DNA of 64,000 nt from Bursaphelenchus xylophilus (GCA_904066235.2 CAJFCV020000001.1:8556001-8620000); one strand, 5' to 3'; shown: positions 1 to 12,034, numbered from the stretch's first letter. The notes: generated by a model not told the origin, from the letters alone. Translations and numbers: made by a program.

Positions 1-2
1 AG

Positions 3-1831
3 ATGGCTTGTTGGAATGGGAAATGGGCGGATCAGAAGACCCGGACCCGCAACGATACCCCTCCGGTGGCTTCCTTTGCCGAGATCATGAGTGAAGAATT
101 GGCTGAAGATCTCCAAACTGTAAGTTGTCATGTGTTTGACTTATTTTGATTTGTTTTTAGAAGGATCTGGCTGAATTTGATGAACTTCAAGAAGCCTTGG
201 AGGCTAGTTTGAAGGAGTTTGAGGACGAAGAGATGGACCAATGTGCTCGTGATCGTGAGCTAGCGCTTCAACTGAGTGAGGATCCGGATTGTTCGGCTGA
301 TAAGAGGATGGCATTGGAATTACAAAGACAGTTTGATCGGGAAGATGAGATCAATCGACAATTCGCTGATAGTCAGGCATCTGGAAGGACCACTACAGGT
401 GAATTATCGATTACGAAATAATGTTTATTGACTGATTTGTCTAATTGGAGCTGTTTAAGCTGGGTTAATACCTACACGACATGATTATGAGAAGTTTGAG
501 TTGGATGAGAGCGATGAGGACAGCTTCGATGAAGATGAATGTCGTGAACTTGCTACTCAAGATTACTATGCTTACAAGAAGGAAACCTTCCCACCATGTG
601 GGTTTGTACGTAATCAGAATGGCGAGATCATAACCAAGCACAATAAGGATGTCAGCGATCGACGCAACTGTCAACGATTATTCCAAGTACGAACTTTATA
701 TTATTTTAGGTACCTATTCTAAAACATGATGTTTTTATGTGGTTTAAAAGTTATTTTTTAGAGTTCCTCTGATTTAAAAAGTGGCGATCTTATTGGAGAG
801 AGAATTGCCACCAAAATTGTTAATGAATTGGAAAGATTTGGCCAAACGGAGTTGAAAAGAAAGGCCAGAGTTAAGGATAAGGACGAGAAGGCCATGAGTG
901 ATGCATCCCTGGATGCTAAGAGCCGATTGATTCTGCTAAAGTGGATTAATAATGGTGATATCGACAAGGTGGAAGGAGTTGTAGCCATGGGAAAGGTACA
1001 ATATCGTCTAGTATAGTATAATTTTACGATGATTTAGGAATCGACTGTTCTTCATGGTATTCTGGATGAACAAGGTACATCGGAAAGAAGTGATGTGGAG
1101 AAACACTTTGCCATTAAAGTGTACAAACAATCGCTGAATGCTTTCAGAAACCGAGGAGAATATGTGAAGAATGATTTTAGATTCAAGAATCCTCGTAATG
1201 TCCTCAAGATCTGGGCCACGAAAGAATACATGAATCTGCAACGACTCAATCGTGCCGAGATGCCTTGTCCACTTCCATTTCATGTCAAGAAGAATGTTTT
1301 GTTAATGAGTATGGTCGGAACAAACGGGCCGGCCAAGAAATTGAGAGAAATAGAATGGATTGACGATGAGGAGTTGAATAATGCTTTCAATCAAGTCAGA
1401 AAGGTGAGACAATATACACTTGGACATTAAATTGTGTTCAGATAATCATTAGGATGTTCCGCGAATGCAAATTAGTTCATGGAGATCTGAGCGAATTCAA
1501 CCTCCTCTATGATAACAAGACAGTTTATGTGATTGATGTTGCTCAAGCTGTAGATGTCTCTCATCCCCGGGCGTTGGAGTTCTTGGGGAGGGATATTGAG
1601 AACATTCTGGAATTCTTTGCCAAATCTGGATCCGAGAATCTGCCGTCTTCCCAAAGTTTGTTTACGGCCGTCACTGACCTCGAGATGGATGAAACAAAAA
1701 GCCTAATTCCTCAGGTCGAAGAGTTTGAACATGAGAACAGGAATGTGAATATGAGGTTGTTCAAGGCCAATCCTTCGGATTGCGAACTCTCCAGGATGTA
1801 TTCAGATCAGAATTCACAGAAAGAACAGTAA
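3..1831 (+). CDS. riok-3: RIO-type atypical protein kinase, RIOK3 family
   Basis: Six exons: 3-119, 161-398, 460-686, 762-995, 1038-1403, 1442-1831, giving 523 residues, close to human RIOK3 (519). The N-terminus carries the RIOK3-like SFAEIMSEELAEDLQ stretch. The RIO kinase core is complete: P-loop-like SMGKESTV/MGKESTVLHG across exons 4-5, ATP lysine K299 in HFAIKVYK, catalytic loop VHGDLSEFN with D409 and N414, and metal-binding D426 in YVIDVAQ. RIOK3 proteins act in the cytoplasm on pre-40S ribosome maturation; that role is family knowledge. The first ATG lies only two bases from the window edge, directly after an AG, so an upstream exon or a trans-splice acceptor just outside cannot be excluded. 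The assignment to RIOK3 rather than RIOK1 rests on the N-terminal motif and overall alignment. Confidence 0.92.
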
Positions 1832-2788
1832 TCTGGATGTAAAATGGATTCATATTGTTATAAAAACCTCTTATTGTTTGCTAATGCCAGTAAAATTATT
1901 TAATTGTTATTATCCAAGACTACCTGAGTTGACCTTTCCGTCTGATTGCGGAGATCTGATCTCTCGGCTTCAAACCTGGACTGACATTTCATTTCCTGTG
2001 ATCTCCGGGCTTTTCGAAACCTTGGGGTTTGCGTTGTATTATATTATGTGACAACTTTCAGATCTCGTCTCCGGATCGGCCAAAAAAGAAGAGCAAGTGA
2101 AGTAGTAAAGCAAATCCCCTTAAGACTAATTCAACTGGCCAGAACAGCCGTGAACAGACAGGCCCGTATATCGATTCGAGTGAGTGCGTCCCTCTCCCCC
2201 GACCCTTTCCCTTTCCTTCTCGCCCATGAAGAGAGAAAACATCCCCCTTTAGAGATTTCACCCTTTCTCGCCGCAAAGCAGAAAGTGGTGAGCCCTCGGC
2301 ACGGCACTTTTTCATCGATTTTGTTTTAATTTTATGGCCCTACTCTCTCGGCTAGACCCTTCCCTGGCCATCCGTTGAAGTGTTATTGCGCAACGCTCGG
2401 TTTCTCTCCATTGTTCGGCCGCCACTTCCGGCCGGTCGCGGCTTTGGGTTCTGCATTGTAAACACGGTTTTCTTGTGTTTTATTGTAAAAGTAGTCAGGT
2501 TGTTGGACTCGTGGCTCTGCCGCAGAGATATCCAAAGAAGGGAGAGCAGATGGGGATAATCGGGTCAAAACAGGAATCCAGGGCTTCTCCAGGAACGTTA
2601 GACTCTTTGCAAGGCCTTTGTCTACTCAAAAGCGTGATTTATTTTCAATTAACCCCGTGTCTTTCTGTTTTTTTGGGTTCCAGACCTTCATCCAGTATAA
2701 TATCAGCTGCTAATCTTGTGTTGCCATTTCAGCAAGCGCGGAGCAAGAAATCGTTACTCCTCTCTAGGGCTCTGTTGAGCCTGAGGGA
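1832..2788. other. intergenic, RIOK3 3' end to unc-14-like 5' end
   Basis: No coding exon can be supported. The distal part (about 2040-2788) probably includes the 5' UTR and promoter of the downstream RUN/SH3 gene; a T-rich stretch ending in CAG at about 2730 could be a leader or trans-splice acceptor. Confidence 0.5.
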
Positions 2789-5322
2789 ATGGTCGAGTTC
2801 TGCGAACTCATGAATGCCAACAGTCGCCCCGATCCCTCCGGGGCCTACCTGGCCCGGCCCCATCATTGGCCCCTCAGTGGCCTCGATGAGCATATTGCCG
2901 AGTTGGACTTTGGGTCCTCCATGATGGAGGAACAGTCCATGTTCTCGTCTATCGGACTGGATGTCGCCCTTATCTCCACAGACTCCTTGGACATGGAACA
3001 ACTTCGGCAACGTTGTGAAACGAATAAAAATGATTACAAGATCGCTTTCGAGGACTCGGGCCAATGGACGACGAGTGGATTTGGGACGGGCGCCTCACCC
3101 AGCAATGGAGCTACGACTGGTCTAGAAGAGTTCTCGTCGGATGAGAGGACCAGCTGTGGAAACGATTCTTTGGAAGCACCAAATGGAAATCTAACAACCT
3201 GGGGACGAATCAAAAGTGTAGAGCCTTTCGATGATCATACCAAGAGCATGCCACAGGTGCAATTAAGATCTCCATTACTCTCTTCCAAACGAGGTCGTCC
3301 AACAAGTCTGGTGGCCAACTTTATCGGAAGACAATCAACTTCAACGAGTAGACGGGAAGAGAGTTCGACCACCAGTGAAGGGAGATTGGTCGATGTAAAT
3401 GAAAATGAAGTCGAGTACGAGTCGGCCAGCACTTCTAGAGGCCCGGAAACAAAAGCTCAGGATCGTTGGACAAAGGCCCATAAGAGCAGTTCCAGTCCGC
3501 CGAAGCGAAGTTTCATCGATTTGGAGCCCTCCGAGTCTAACATCGATCTCAAATTTCTGCATTTACCATTTAAGGTGAGCTCCTTTGAGTTGTTTTCCTA
3601 CTGTGTTTAGGTGCTTAGTCATCAAAATTGAACAATCACAAACAAAATTTAAATTCGGTTTTTATGATGGAAGTAACCTTTGTTCAGATCTTTAATCCTT
3701 GATATTAATGGTTAATTTCAGCTTCCCAGTTTCTGTCGGACCTCGACACCTTTGGATCTTCTACTGAATGAAGCCAACTCCAAGGATCGGCCCAGCGTTG
3801 CCCGTCTGAATCAACTTCGAAAAGAACTGGACACGGAGTCGTGGTATGGTCGCGAGATGAAGGCTTCGATCAGTTCCCCGAGTCTGGGCGTCACTCTGGT
3901 CGAGCCGGACTCTGGTCTCGGCCGCTCCAATTCGGGTCCTCTTCACATCGAAGATTGGCCTTCGTTGTCACTGCTCTTACCAAAGTAGGTGTTGTAGACA
4001 GTTTTTGGCACCGATTATTAATTCTCCATTTTCTATCCATTTTAACTCTGTTTTTTAGAAATGTTGTGGAGACTTGTTGTTTCTTCAAGAGCAATATGAG
4101 TCTCTTGGGAGGAAGTCAGCTCAAAAAGAATGACAAATCCCCTTGGCTTCAATCCACCCAAAGCGAGAAGCCATCCAAACCAGTTCAGACTGCAGCACAG
4201 AAGCCGCCGGCCCTGAGTCGATCATCCACCACCGTCCTCAAGCACAATCGTCATGTAAAACTAAATGCGGCCGAACTGGCAAACATCGGATTGCCATCTT
4301 ACGATGCCAAGAGACGCCTGGTCGAGTGTGCCGTGGAGGGAGTAGCGGGGATTCTGCGAGGAGAGTCGAGTCAGTTGTTGTTCCGAGGTCTAGAACAACT
4401 CATCGCCGACGGTCTCCTGTCCTCATATACCCCTTGGGATGTTGTTCTTACAGCTACCAAGCCTGGAAAGGCCACTGGTTGGGTTCATGATCTGGTTGTA
4501 AAGCTTCAGAAGGATGAGAAAACTCCTCAATCTCAACTACAGAAATTCTTGGAAGAACTTTTAAAGTAAGGTTTTACCCATCATAATCGAATTAATATTT
4601 AATTTTTTGTATTATCATTATTTGTTCAGGTCTCACTCTCTGGATGGATGGTTGAGTTACGTAGTGATGAAAGAAAGGGCCCTATGCAATATGTACTCAG
4701 AAGATGCTTTCCTTCTCCATGCCTCCACCGCTTATCGGAGTTTGTTTTGGCGATTGATCGAGAGTTTGGAACTTCTTTCGGTCCTCTCCAGATGCCAGCA
4801 AGGTAATCTTGAGGAGAGTTTCTTCAACCAGTACGATGCCTCGAGGCTTCCATCCGACTCCCGGGTACCCAAAAGCTCATCGGTACCAGCGAGATTAAGC
4901 GTTGTCACTCAAAGTAAGAATTTATCTTTTTGTTGGCTTTCTTACTCTAAGTTTTTCAAAATGTTTGAGTTTTAGAACGAGGCTGGAGTTGCTCTTCTCT
5001 GCAACAACGAGATCTTCCTTGCAGCTACTTGTTGGATGATGTGCTCACTCGTCCCGCCTCAAAGATCCCTGTTGGATTTTGTAAATCCAAAGCCGGCGAC
5101 TCTTCGAATAGCTCCACTTTTTCCAAATCCCGCCGTTCCCGGTCCCTGCTCGCCAAAGCCCGTGAAGATCTTCCGACTAGTCAATTCTCCCTTCCCCTGA
5201 GTAAAGGTGAGCCAGTCCGTGTTCTGGCTGTTCAGGACGGTCTGGCACGCGTAGCCAGACTTGATTCTCGGGCTGGGCAGATCTCCCTCGGGACTGTGCC
5301 CACCAAATATCTTCAGCTTTAA
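2789..5322 (+). CDS. unc-14: RUN and SH3 domain protein, UNC-14/RUSC family
   Basis: Five exons: 2789-3574, 3722-3984, 4059-4565, 4630-4913, 4976-5322; 728 residues. The first half is Ser-rich and low complexity. A RUN domain spans roughly residues 430-600 and includes LIADGLLSSYTPWDVV and KSHSLDGWLSYVVMKE, which align with the RUSC1/2 RUN core (ADGL, PWSVV, the Trp after the short linker). The last ~40 residues (LSKGEPVRVLAVQDG to GTVPTKYLQL) look like the second half of an SH3 domain, as at the RUSC C-terminus. C. elegans UNC-14 is a kinesin-1/UNC-51-associated RUN protein for axonal transport; that function is inferred from family membership. Both the exon 2 and exon 3 donors split a Lys codon. 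The ortholog call is good at family level and less certain for the exact symbol. Confidence 0.75.
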
Positions 5323-5872
5323 TGCACATTCTACCTTCTCTCTCTCTCTAATTAGTATCTTGTAGTATGTTTTAAAATAATCCCCATTTCTGTATATGAT
5401 CATAGCCATATAAATATTCGAAGGACGAGTGCATTTCTTTCTCTTTTTCAACTAGCGATGTTAATTCCGTTTTCAAATTGGTCTTGTCATTGTATCTATA
5501 TGAAGCGCGATTCTTAACCACTCATTCAATCTTTCCTAACCATAAAGTTTTATTAAATTTATATTATAATCGAATAAACTTGGAAGTGAAAGATGTTTGG
5601 AGGGCCTTTAATATCAAATTACATGTAAAGTCAGCTGAAACCTTCTTTTAAATTATTCTTTGCAGGAATTCAGCTGTTTAAGAGCAGGGACCCAACAAAA
5701 CAGGGGAGTAATAAACGTTTTGACAATGCCCAATGTTTTCCTCGTGCATTAAAACTAGGTCACGAAATAAAAAAGTACACATTAAATCATTACACTATAA
5801 ATTTATTAATCTGATAATGAGAACAAGCGAAACGAGAAGAGATTAAAGAAAAATAGACCAAACAGGTTGATA
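5323..5872. other. convergent intergenic region
   Basis: AT-rich 3' flanks of the RUN/SH3 gene (+) and the SAFB-like gene (-). Nothing coding or repeated is visible. Confidence 0.5.
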
Positions 5873-8800
5873 TTAATATTGTCGAGAGTAGGACTTGTAC
5901 TCGGCTGTATTGTTGGCTGCAGCTGGGTACTCCCATTCAGTGCGATGTCGGGACCATGCTCCTGGCAACTGGGTCTCGTAACTAGAGGTCTCTGGAGCTT
6001 CGAATTGATGGACCGTGCCTTGATAAGGGACTCCAGTATCATAATACTGATCTCGGCTATTGTAGGCAGTCGGCGCAGTAGCAGCAGATCGCTGGTAAGA
6101 GTAAGAAGTTTGTTGGGGAACACCCCCAGCAAAAGCTGAGCCCAAGTTAGCAAGTTTCTCATTGTAGATTGTAGTTGTATCCGCGGCCCTCTTCGTTGAG
6201 TTAGTCGTGGAATAGGAACTGGACATACCATCTGAAAGAATCTTAATGAGTAAACAAACAAGATCACAGAGTAACTCTAATAGTACCATTAAACTCACAA
6301 GCATCATGTCCAGAAGCAGAATGAACATTTGCAGTCGGTGATGATCTCCTTCTGTCCGAATATCCAGAAGAATGATTTAATAGGGCGCGGGAAGAACTGT
6401 TCTTGACAGGGGGATACTTGTCATACTTCTCCTTGATATCCCTGTCATCTCTTCTCTTGGCCGGTGGAGATCGACTTCTTCTGCTGTCATTTCTTCTTCT
6501 GGGGGGAGAACGGCGAGGTGGAGACCGACTACGTCTTCTAAAAACAAAATATCACTTGAGATATCAACAAAGAAATATGACAAAATAAATGACACAGACG
6601 GAGATACCTTCCAGCAAAACGCGTGTCCTCCCTGCGAGGCCGCGATGAGTTAATATCTTTCTTAGCAGTTTTACTATCCAGGCTCGGAACGAATTGCCCA
6701 AAGTTTTGGGCAACAGCTTGTTGCTGGGCCTGGAGCTGGACTTGGAGTTTGAGTTGTTCCACGGCGAGCCGTTCCTTCTCCAGTCGCTCTCTTTCCAGTT
6801 GAATCTGAGCTCTAGCTCTTTCCTTCTCCAATTCAAGCTCCCTTTTCTTATGCTGTACTTCTCGTTCATGTAGAAGACGTCGCACTTCTTCACTTTCAAA
6901 TACTCTGGGCCTGGGCTCTTCGTATCCATAACGGGCACGAGGATCCTCATATCCCACATGTTCTCGATAACGGCGATCCTCGTGAACACGCTGGGAGTAT
7001 CCATGAGGTTGTTCCTGTCGTCGATCATATCTGTCGCCGTGTCGGTAATTGTTGGACCTCTCGTCTTTCCTTGAGGGCGCCGACTTTCCTCCACGAGGGC
7101 GGAGATTGCTGCGGGGCGGAGAGCGGCGGGATTCGTGCTTTACAGGTTTCGTTTCGGAGATGCGACGGGGCTTGGAATCACCTAAAATACGATTAGACAA
7201 ACTGGGCAAGGGGCTGTACCCTTGGGTGGACTCTTTTCAGGAGGCTTGATCTCGGCCCTCTTAGATCCTGGAGGCTTGATCTCGGCTCGTTTGACCTCTT
7301 TGGAGTCGTTTTTGGATACTGTCTGGGCCTTTTCCTTGCCCTTATCATCCCGAATATCCTTTGGCGGGGACTTGGATGGCGGTTCGATTGGCTTCCTGTC
7401 CGGGACTCGGGTCGCTTGTTTGTTAGTGACCAATTCAACGGAGATGATTCTTCCCTTCCAATTGATCCTGTTAACTCCTTTTTGGGCTGCAATGGCAGAA
7501 TTGGGATCAGCCATAGTAACTGATCCAAAGCAAGCGGGAGAAGTGTTATTTCTAGTTGTGAAGATCTTGGCCGTGGTAACTTTTCCGTAGTCGAGGAAGA
7601 GACCCTGAACCAGATAAACTTAACCTCCCGTATCTAAAAACTACCTTGAGATCCGACGCTTTGGTGGTGTTGGGGATGTTGGATATCCAAAGATTGCAGT
7701 CTTGTTCATCTTCCCCGTTCTCATTGTTGCCATTTGCGTTAGATGACTCCACATTCCGAGAATTAACGAGTTTGGAATCAGCGCTGTCTCCACTTTCAGG
7801 CTGATCTTTTTGAGATTCATCTTCCTTTGACGCTTCTTTGGCCTCAACAGTTTCTTTGTCGACAATTTCAGGTTCTTCGTGTTCTTCATAGTCCACTTCA
7901 TCATCATCGATAGTAAGAGGCCCTTCGTCTTTCATCGGAGACTCTGATTCTTGTGCCTTTTGTTCCTGTGGTTCTTCCGTTCCCTTCTTTTCCTCTTGAA
8001 TTTCTTCAATTCCTTTACTTTGTTCCTTTGGCTTCTGATTAACTTCTTCAACAATTTGAATATCATCATCCTGATCTTCTGGTTTCCGATGGGTCTCGTT
8101 ATTTTCCTCAACAATTTTCAGTTGACTTTCTTCTGTATCTTCCTTGGGAGGAGCTGGTTTGTTTGAACTGGGCACCTTTTCCTCCACATTGAACAAATAG
8201 GTAGTAATGTCATGACCCTCGCTTTTAACGGCCTAAATGGCGAAAATAAAAATCAATTGTTTGCGAATGGCATGTGGCCTTCCCATTGGTGCGAAGACAA
8301 CATTGCACCCAGAACGATTGCACTTCATGTCCATAGATCTTTACGTAATGCGAAACCCAGAATTCTTTTTTTTTTCGAATTCAACTATTATGTTTACGCT
8401 AAGCGCCGTTATTGAAAGAACACTGGGGTCAGACCATTACATGCTCAATGAGATGGCCTTTACCTCGGGGAGAAACGTCGAAAGCACGTTGGGAAGCTTT
8501 TCTTTCACGCAGAAAAGGGCCGCCCAAAAAAGCAGGCATTCATTAGAAAAGCGGACCCAAGGCCTTGATTAGGCCAGGTGAAAGTGCGTCTTTCCTGGCC
8601 ACGTAACTGGCCAAAAGGAAAGAAATTTGGGTAAGTAGTAGCCGACTTTTTTGAGTCAGGAATAGAACCCGAGTCGGGATTCCAGAGGTAGGGGACCGTT
8701 TTTTCGGCGCTAGGACCCATTTCTCGGCAAATTAGCGTTTCCGCGAATCGTATTAGCCTTGAATGACTTCCTTTTATGAGGATTTGAGGTCCAACCCCGC

Positions 8801-9785
8801 CATTTTCTCATGTTATCCCTTTTCAGATCCCATGGAGAAATTGGTGAGGATTGTTCTGGCCGATGGGACCATTCTTCAGACCTTTGCAGGTGTGCTGATG
8901 ATCGAGGATGGATCGAAATTCTCGGAAATGTTGAAAATGCCAGGACTGGAGAACAAAAAATTCATCAGAATCGATTGCTCGCATCGGGATGCCAGTCTGA
9001 TGAGATATCTCATAGATTTTATGAGACATCTCGCCTATACTGGGAATCCCTCGACTCTCTCCTGGCCTGATGAATTCGAGCATTGGAACAGTCTGATTTC
9101 CGAGGCTCAGTACTGGGGGATGGTCGAGCTCGAGGAGCTGTTCCAACAGGCCCAGGCCGAAAGGACCAACACTATCACAATCTCTTATCACGCCGCGTTA
9201 AGTGGGGGAACAGGAACCGACGTCAACTTCCGACGAATCCATCGTATTCTAGTGCATGGACAGGTCTACATCTGTCGTGAAGTTTTTGGCGAGCATCTGA
9301 ATGAGACCCGAGACGTAAACGTCGACTACAAGAGGTACACCTGCAGATTCTATCTATCTCACGGATTCTTGGAGCAGGCCTTTGACACCCTTGCACTGCA
9401 TCGATTTCGTCTTGTAGACAGCTCCAGTCACACACCTAGCGGGTCCCCATACGTCCCCAAGCAGGTGCTGGGCAGCGGTGCGAAGAGCGACAATCAGTTT
9501 TTGCACTATGCCCAATATGTTTTCATAAGACAATATTAATCATAAAATTGTAAAGGACTACGAATCTATGTATAATCGACAATAAAAATTTTCAAAATCT
9601 AAGACACAAACTTGACGGACAAATATCGATTAAATTTCACACAAACAAACAGCAAAAATATGACCCACCTCCTCTAATCTCTCCATCAGAATCGCCTTGA
9701 CGCCTGTCTTCTCCAGGCCACGTTTGTCCAACTCGTTCTTAAGTTCTGTGACTTTGAGTTCGATCAAAGACTTCCCGTAGCTCAT
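5873..9785 (-). CDS. SAFB-like scaffold attachment factor (SAP + RRM)
   Basis: Six exons read right to left: 9785-9669, 8232-7645, 7604-7220, 7181-6608, 6537-6299, 6231-5873; 753 residues. The isolated first exon encodes a SAP DNA-binding motif (LIELKVTELKNELDKRG ... ILMERLEE) that splices in phase 0 to AVKSEGHDITTYLFN. Then come an acidic Glu/Asp-rich region, one RRM (residues about 218-300, starting CNLWISNIPNTTKASDLK), a basic region, a Glu/Arg-rich coiled-coil stretch (RRLLHEREVQHKKRELELEK), an RS/SPPRR segment and a Tyr/Ala tail. This order matches SAFB/SLTM, nuclear RNA- and S/MAR-DNA-binding regulators. The first intron is 1436 nt and hosts a KCTD-like gene on the other strand. Exon 5 has two in-phase donors (6298 used here; alternative about 12 nt further on). 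A T-rich acceptor immediately precedes the ATG. Confidence 0.85.
8820..8831 (+). promoter_or_regulatory. candidate trans-splice acceptor, decides KCTD start
   Basis: CCCTTTTCAG ends at 8826, five bases before the ATG at 8832. It lies inside the longer ORF beginning 8763, so it favours the 8832 start, where similarity to the BTB/T1 fold begins. Confidence 0.55.
8832..9539 (+). CDS. BTB/T1 + H1 domain protein, KCTD8/12/16-like
   Basis: Single exon, 235 residues from the ATG at 8832; the frame is open back to an ATG at 8763 (258 residues), but a strong acceptor lies between them. Residues 1-110 resemble a divergent BTB/T1 domain (EKLVRIVLADGT ... LMRYLIDFMRHLAYTG ... ISEAQYWGMVEL). The rest matches the H1 domain of KCTD8/12/16: FRRIHRILVHGQVYICREVFG, LNETRD, YTCRFYLSHGFLEQAFDTL, and a terminal YVFIRQY equivalent to the vertebrate YVFCRE end. 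In vertebrates these are auxiliary subunits of GABA-B receptors; that role here is inference. The gene lies entirely within the first intron of the SAFB-like gene, on the opposite strand, with AATAAA at 9581 soon after the stop. Confidence 0.82.
   Translation: MEKLVRIVLADGTILQTFAGVLMIEDGSKFSEMLKMPGLENKKFIRIDCSHRDASLMRYLIDFMRHLAYTGNPSTLSWPDEFEHWNSLISEAQYWGMVELEELFQQAQAERTNTITISYHAALSGGTGTDVNFRRIHRILVHGQVYICREVFGEHLNETRDVNVDYKRYTCRFYLSHGFLEQAFDTLALHRFRLVDSSSHTPSGSPYVPKQVLGSGAKSDNQFLHYAQYVFIRQY
9581..9586 (+). promoter_or_regulatory. polyadenylation signal of KCTD-like gene
   Basis: AATAAA 42 bases after the stop codon, on the gene's strand. Confidence 0.6.
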
Positions 9786-10105
9786 CTTATCGATCCGATT
9801 CCTAAAAAAACATCGGTGTTACCAAAGTGGATTTGATGCTAAAGAAATAAAAGGTCGAGGAAAAGGATTGATCAAAGCTGGCCAATGAGAAATAAAAATG
9901 GTCAAAACAGCAGAAAATTATTCTTTCAATTTGGAAGAGAAATTCTATTCGATGTGGCGAAGTGTCACTATTGATTTTCAAGTTGCGAACCGCTTACTCG
10001 GACAGATTCCCAATTTATAAATATAACATTTATAACTATCGAAAACGAACTGGCTAGTTCTGCAACACGCAATATATTTATTTTACTAATATGACTTCGA
10101 GACAA
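9786..10105. other. short intergenic gap
   Basis: Between the SAFB-like start and the ABHD11-like stop, both on the minus strand. AT-rich, nothing else seen. Confidence 0.4.
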
Positions 10106-10957
10106 TTAGGTTTGAAGAAAATCGACAACCTTATCCATGAATAACTGTGGATTTTCAGCATGAAGCCAGTGGCCGGTGTCTGGAATGACTTCAAATTGGA
10201 CGTTGGGAAACAAGATCTTGACCTGGGGTTTGTCTTGTTCTAAGAAATAATCCGATCTACCTCCATAAATAAACAAGACAGGCCCATCGAACGCTTTTTC
10301 CACCAGCTTGAAAGACAAAATATGACTTAGAGCACCTCCAATCGCTTCTAGGTTCATTTTCCATCTGAATCCATCCTTACTACGAATTAGATTAGTTAAT
10401 AAAAACTGTCGGACTGTCAGATCAGGAATCACATCTTCAAGTTGTTCCAGTATTTGAGCTCTCTCCTGTTTAAGATTAACCTTCTGAAGAGCGTCGACAT
10501 AACCAAGGAAAAGGGATTCTGAGCTCTCACGATGAGGGGATATGTCTTCAACTATCAACTTGTTCAGACTTCCATTGAGTTGAGGATGAAGGGCCAAATA
10601 AGAGACCACCTTTCCACCCATAGAATGGCCAAGAAGATTGATTTTATTCTGGCCAGTTTCCTTGGCCACATCCTCGAGAAAGACCGCCAGATCTTCAGCC
10701 ATCAAAGGATAGGTGTGCTCCTTGGTCCAGGGACTTTCTCCATGATTTCGAAAGTCAATCGCGTAGACCGGAGTGCCCATTCTTTTGGCCAGGGCCTTTC
10801 CTACCGAATTCCAATTTTGTTTTTGGCCAAACAGCCCGTGGCAAATAACAAACGGGGTGTTTTCGGTGACATCTCCATGTCTTACGTATGCCATCTTCAC
10901 AACTCCATTACTATGCCACCTTTGGATCTGACGAATCCCTCTAAATGGCCTCAACAT
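10106..10957 (-). CDS. alpha/beta hydrolase, ABHD11 family
   Basis: Single exon, 283 residues. The start at 10957 is chosen because TTTGTTCAG|G directly precedes the ATG, a likely trans-splice acceptor. The N-terminus is basic with no acids (LRPFRGIRQIQRWHSN), as in a mitochondrial targeting peptide. The hydrolase core shows the oxyanion-strand motif ICHGLFGQKQNW, AIDFRNHGESP, the nucleophile elbow LLGHSMGGK with Ser at about 112, YGGRSDYF with a candidate acid, and the catalytic His in DTGHWLHAE at about 263. All are typical of ABHD11, a mitochondrial serine hydrolase linked to 2-oxoglutarate dehydrogenase lipoylation in mammals (family knowledge). It starts only about 206 bp after pabp-2 on the same strand, so co-transcription is possible. 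Confidence 0.9.
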   Translation of the reverse strand: MLRPFRGIRQIQRWHSNGVVKMAYVRHGDVTENTPFVICHGLFGQKQNWNSVGKALAKRMGTPVYAIDFRNHGESPWTKEHTYPLMAEDLAVFLEDVAKETGQNKINLLGHSMGGKVVSYLALHPQLNGSLNKLIVEDISPHRESSESLFLGYVDALQKVNLKQERAQILEQLEDVIPDLTVRQFLLTNLIRSKDGFRWKMNLEAIGGALSHILSFKLVEKAFDGPVLFIYGGRSDYFLEQDKPQVKILFPNVQFEVIPDTGHWLHAENPQLFMDKVVDFLQT

Positions 10958-11163
10958 CCTGAACAAAGTTTACAAAGCCAATCCGACAGCTATCGTAGTA
11001 TGTGGAAAAAACGAAATCACAACGTCAAGAGTCTCAGTCCAATAATAATTATTATCCAATCAATTTAAGTTCGTAATCACAACAAAACAAAAAACGAGAA
11101 ATATTAAATAATGAATGGTAACTGAGAGAGAAGTCGTCGTCCGAAGAACCGTAGATCCCGAGA

Positions 11164-12034
11164 TTAATAAGGTTGGAAGCCACGACCACGTCTGAAAAGT
11201 CCGTATTATTGTGATACCTGATACAAAACGTTTAACTAATCATCAATCTTACCTTGGGGCCCGCCCTCGAGCTCCTCTGAAGCCAGGGTAGACGTATCTG
11301 ACCACAGTGCGCACACGTCCACGACCTCGGGGAGGTCGGTTGGTGGTGCTGATGCCCGGTTTGTTCGTTCTCTTCTCTGTTACTTTGATCTGCCTTCCCA
11401 AGAACAAACTTTCATTTAATGCCATGGCGTGTTGTTTTCCTTCAACCTCTGTAAATTCGATGTACGCGAATCTAAAACATTTTTTTTTAAACTAATAAAC
11501 TCCTACAAACCGACCCTTTAGGATTTCCACTGAACTTGTCAGCGAGGATAGTTACACGCTCAATGGCTCCGCATCCTCGGAAATGTTCTTCCAGTTGCTC
11601 TGGAGTGGCACTGTAATCAACCTAAACACAGAAGCTCAGAGGAGAGACTTGCACTTACGTTTCCAACAAAAACCGATCGAATGTCCTTTGCTTGTTTCTC
11701 CTCAATCGAGAGATTAAGCTGTGGATTACTGGAACCTGTGGAGGGATCAAATCGTTCGACATTATTCTGCATGTCTCTGATCTTTTGGGCTTCTTCTTCA
11801 ATCTGTTTCAGACGTAAGCCAATGTCCCCGATCTGAAACTAGCTGTTGTACATATAAATTTCGTAATTTTGGAAAAGACGTTCAGTTGATGTAGAAGGCC
11901 ATTAAAAAATATTAAAGACCTGAGAAACAGAGAGAACTATAAAACACTAAAATTACCTCTGGAACTTCCATCTTCTCCTCTCCAGGCTCCTGAGAAACCT
12001 CTTGCGGCACCTCGTCGTTGACTTCCTCGGACAT
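11164..12034 (-). CDS. pabp-2: nuclear poly(A)-binding protein 2 (PABPN1)
   Basis: Five exons: 12034-11957, 11832-11659, 11621-11515, 11471-11253, 11191-11164; 201 residues (C. elegans PABP-2 is about 205). An acidic N-terminus ([20 protein letters not shown]) precedes a short coiled coil ([21 protein letters not shown]). A single RRM has RNP2 SVFVGNVDYSAT and RNP1 KGFAYIEF, and [15 protein letters not shown] is nearly invariant in this family. The protein ends in an Arg/Gly-rich tail ([15 protein letters not shown] ... GRGFQPY). It stimulates poly(A) tail synthesis in the nucleus. The third donor is the weak-looking GTCGGT. CTTTCAG shortly before the ATG is a likely trans-splice acceptor. 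ABHD11-like lies immediately downstream on the same strand. Confidence 0.96.

Noticed and set aside
8763..8831. Upstream extension of the KCTD-like ORF
   Set aside because: A strong acceptor lies inside it and the extension has no BTB similarity; kept only as an alternative start.
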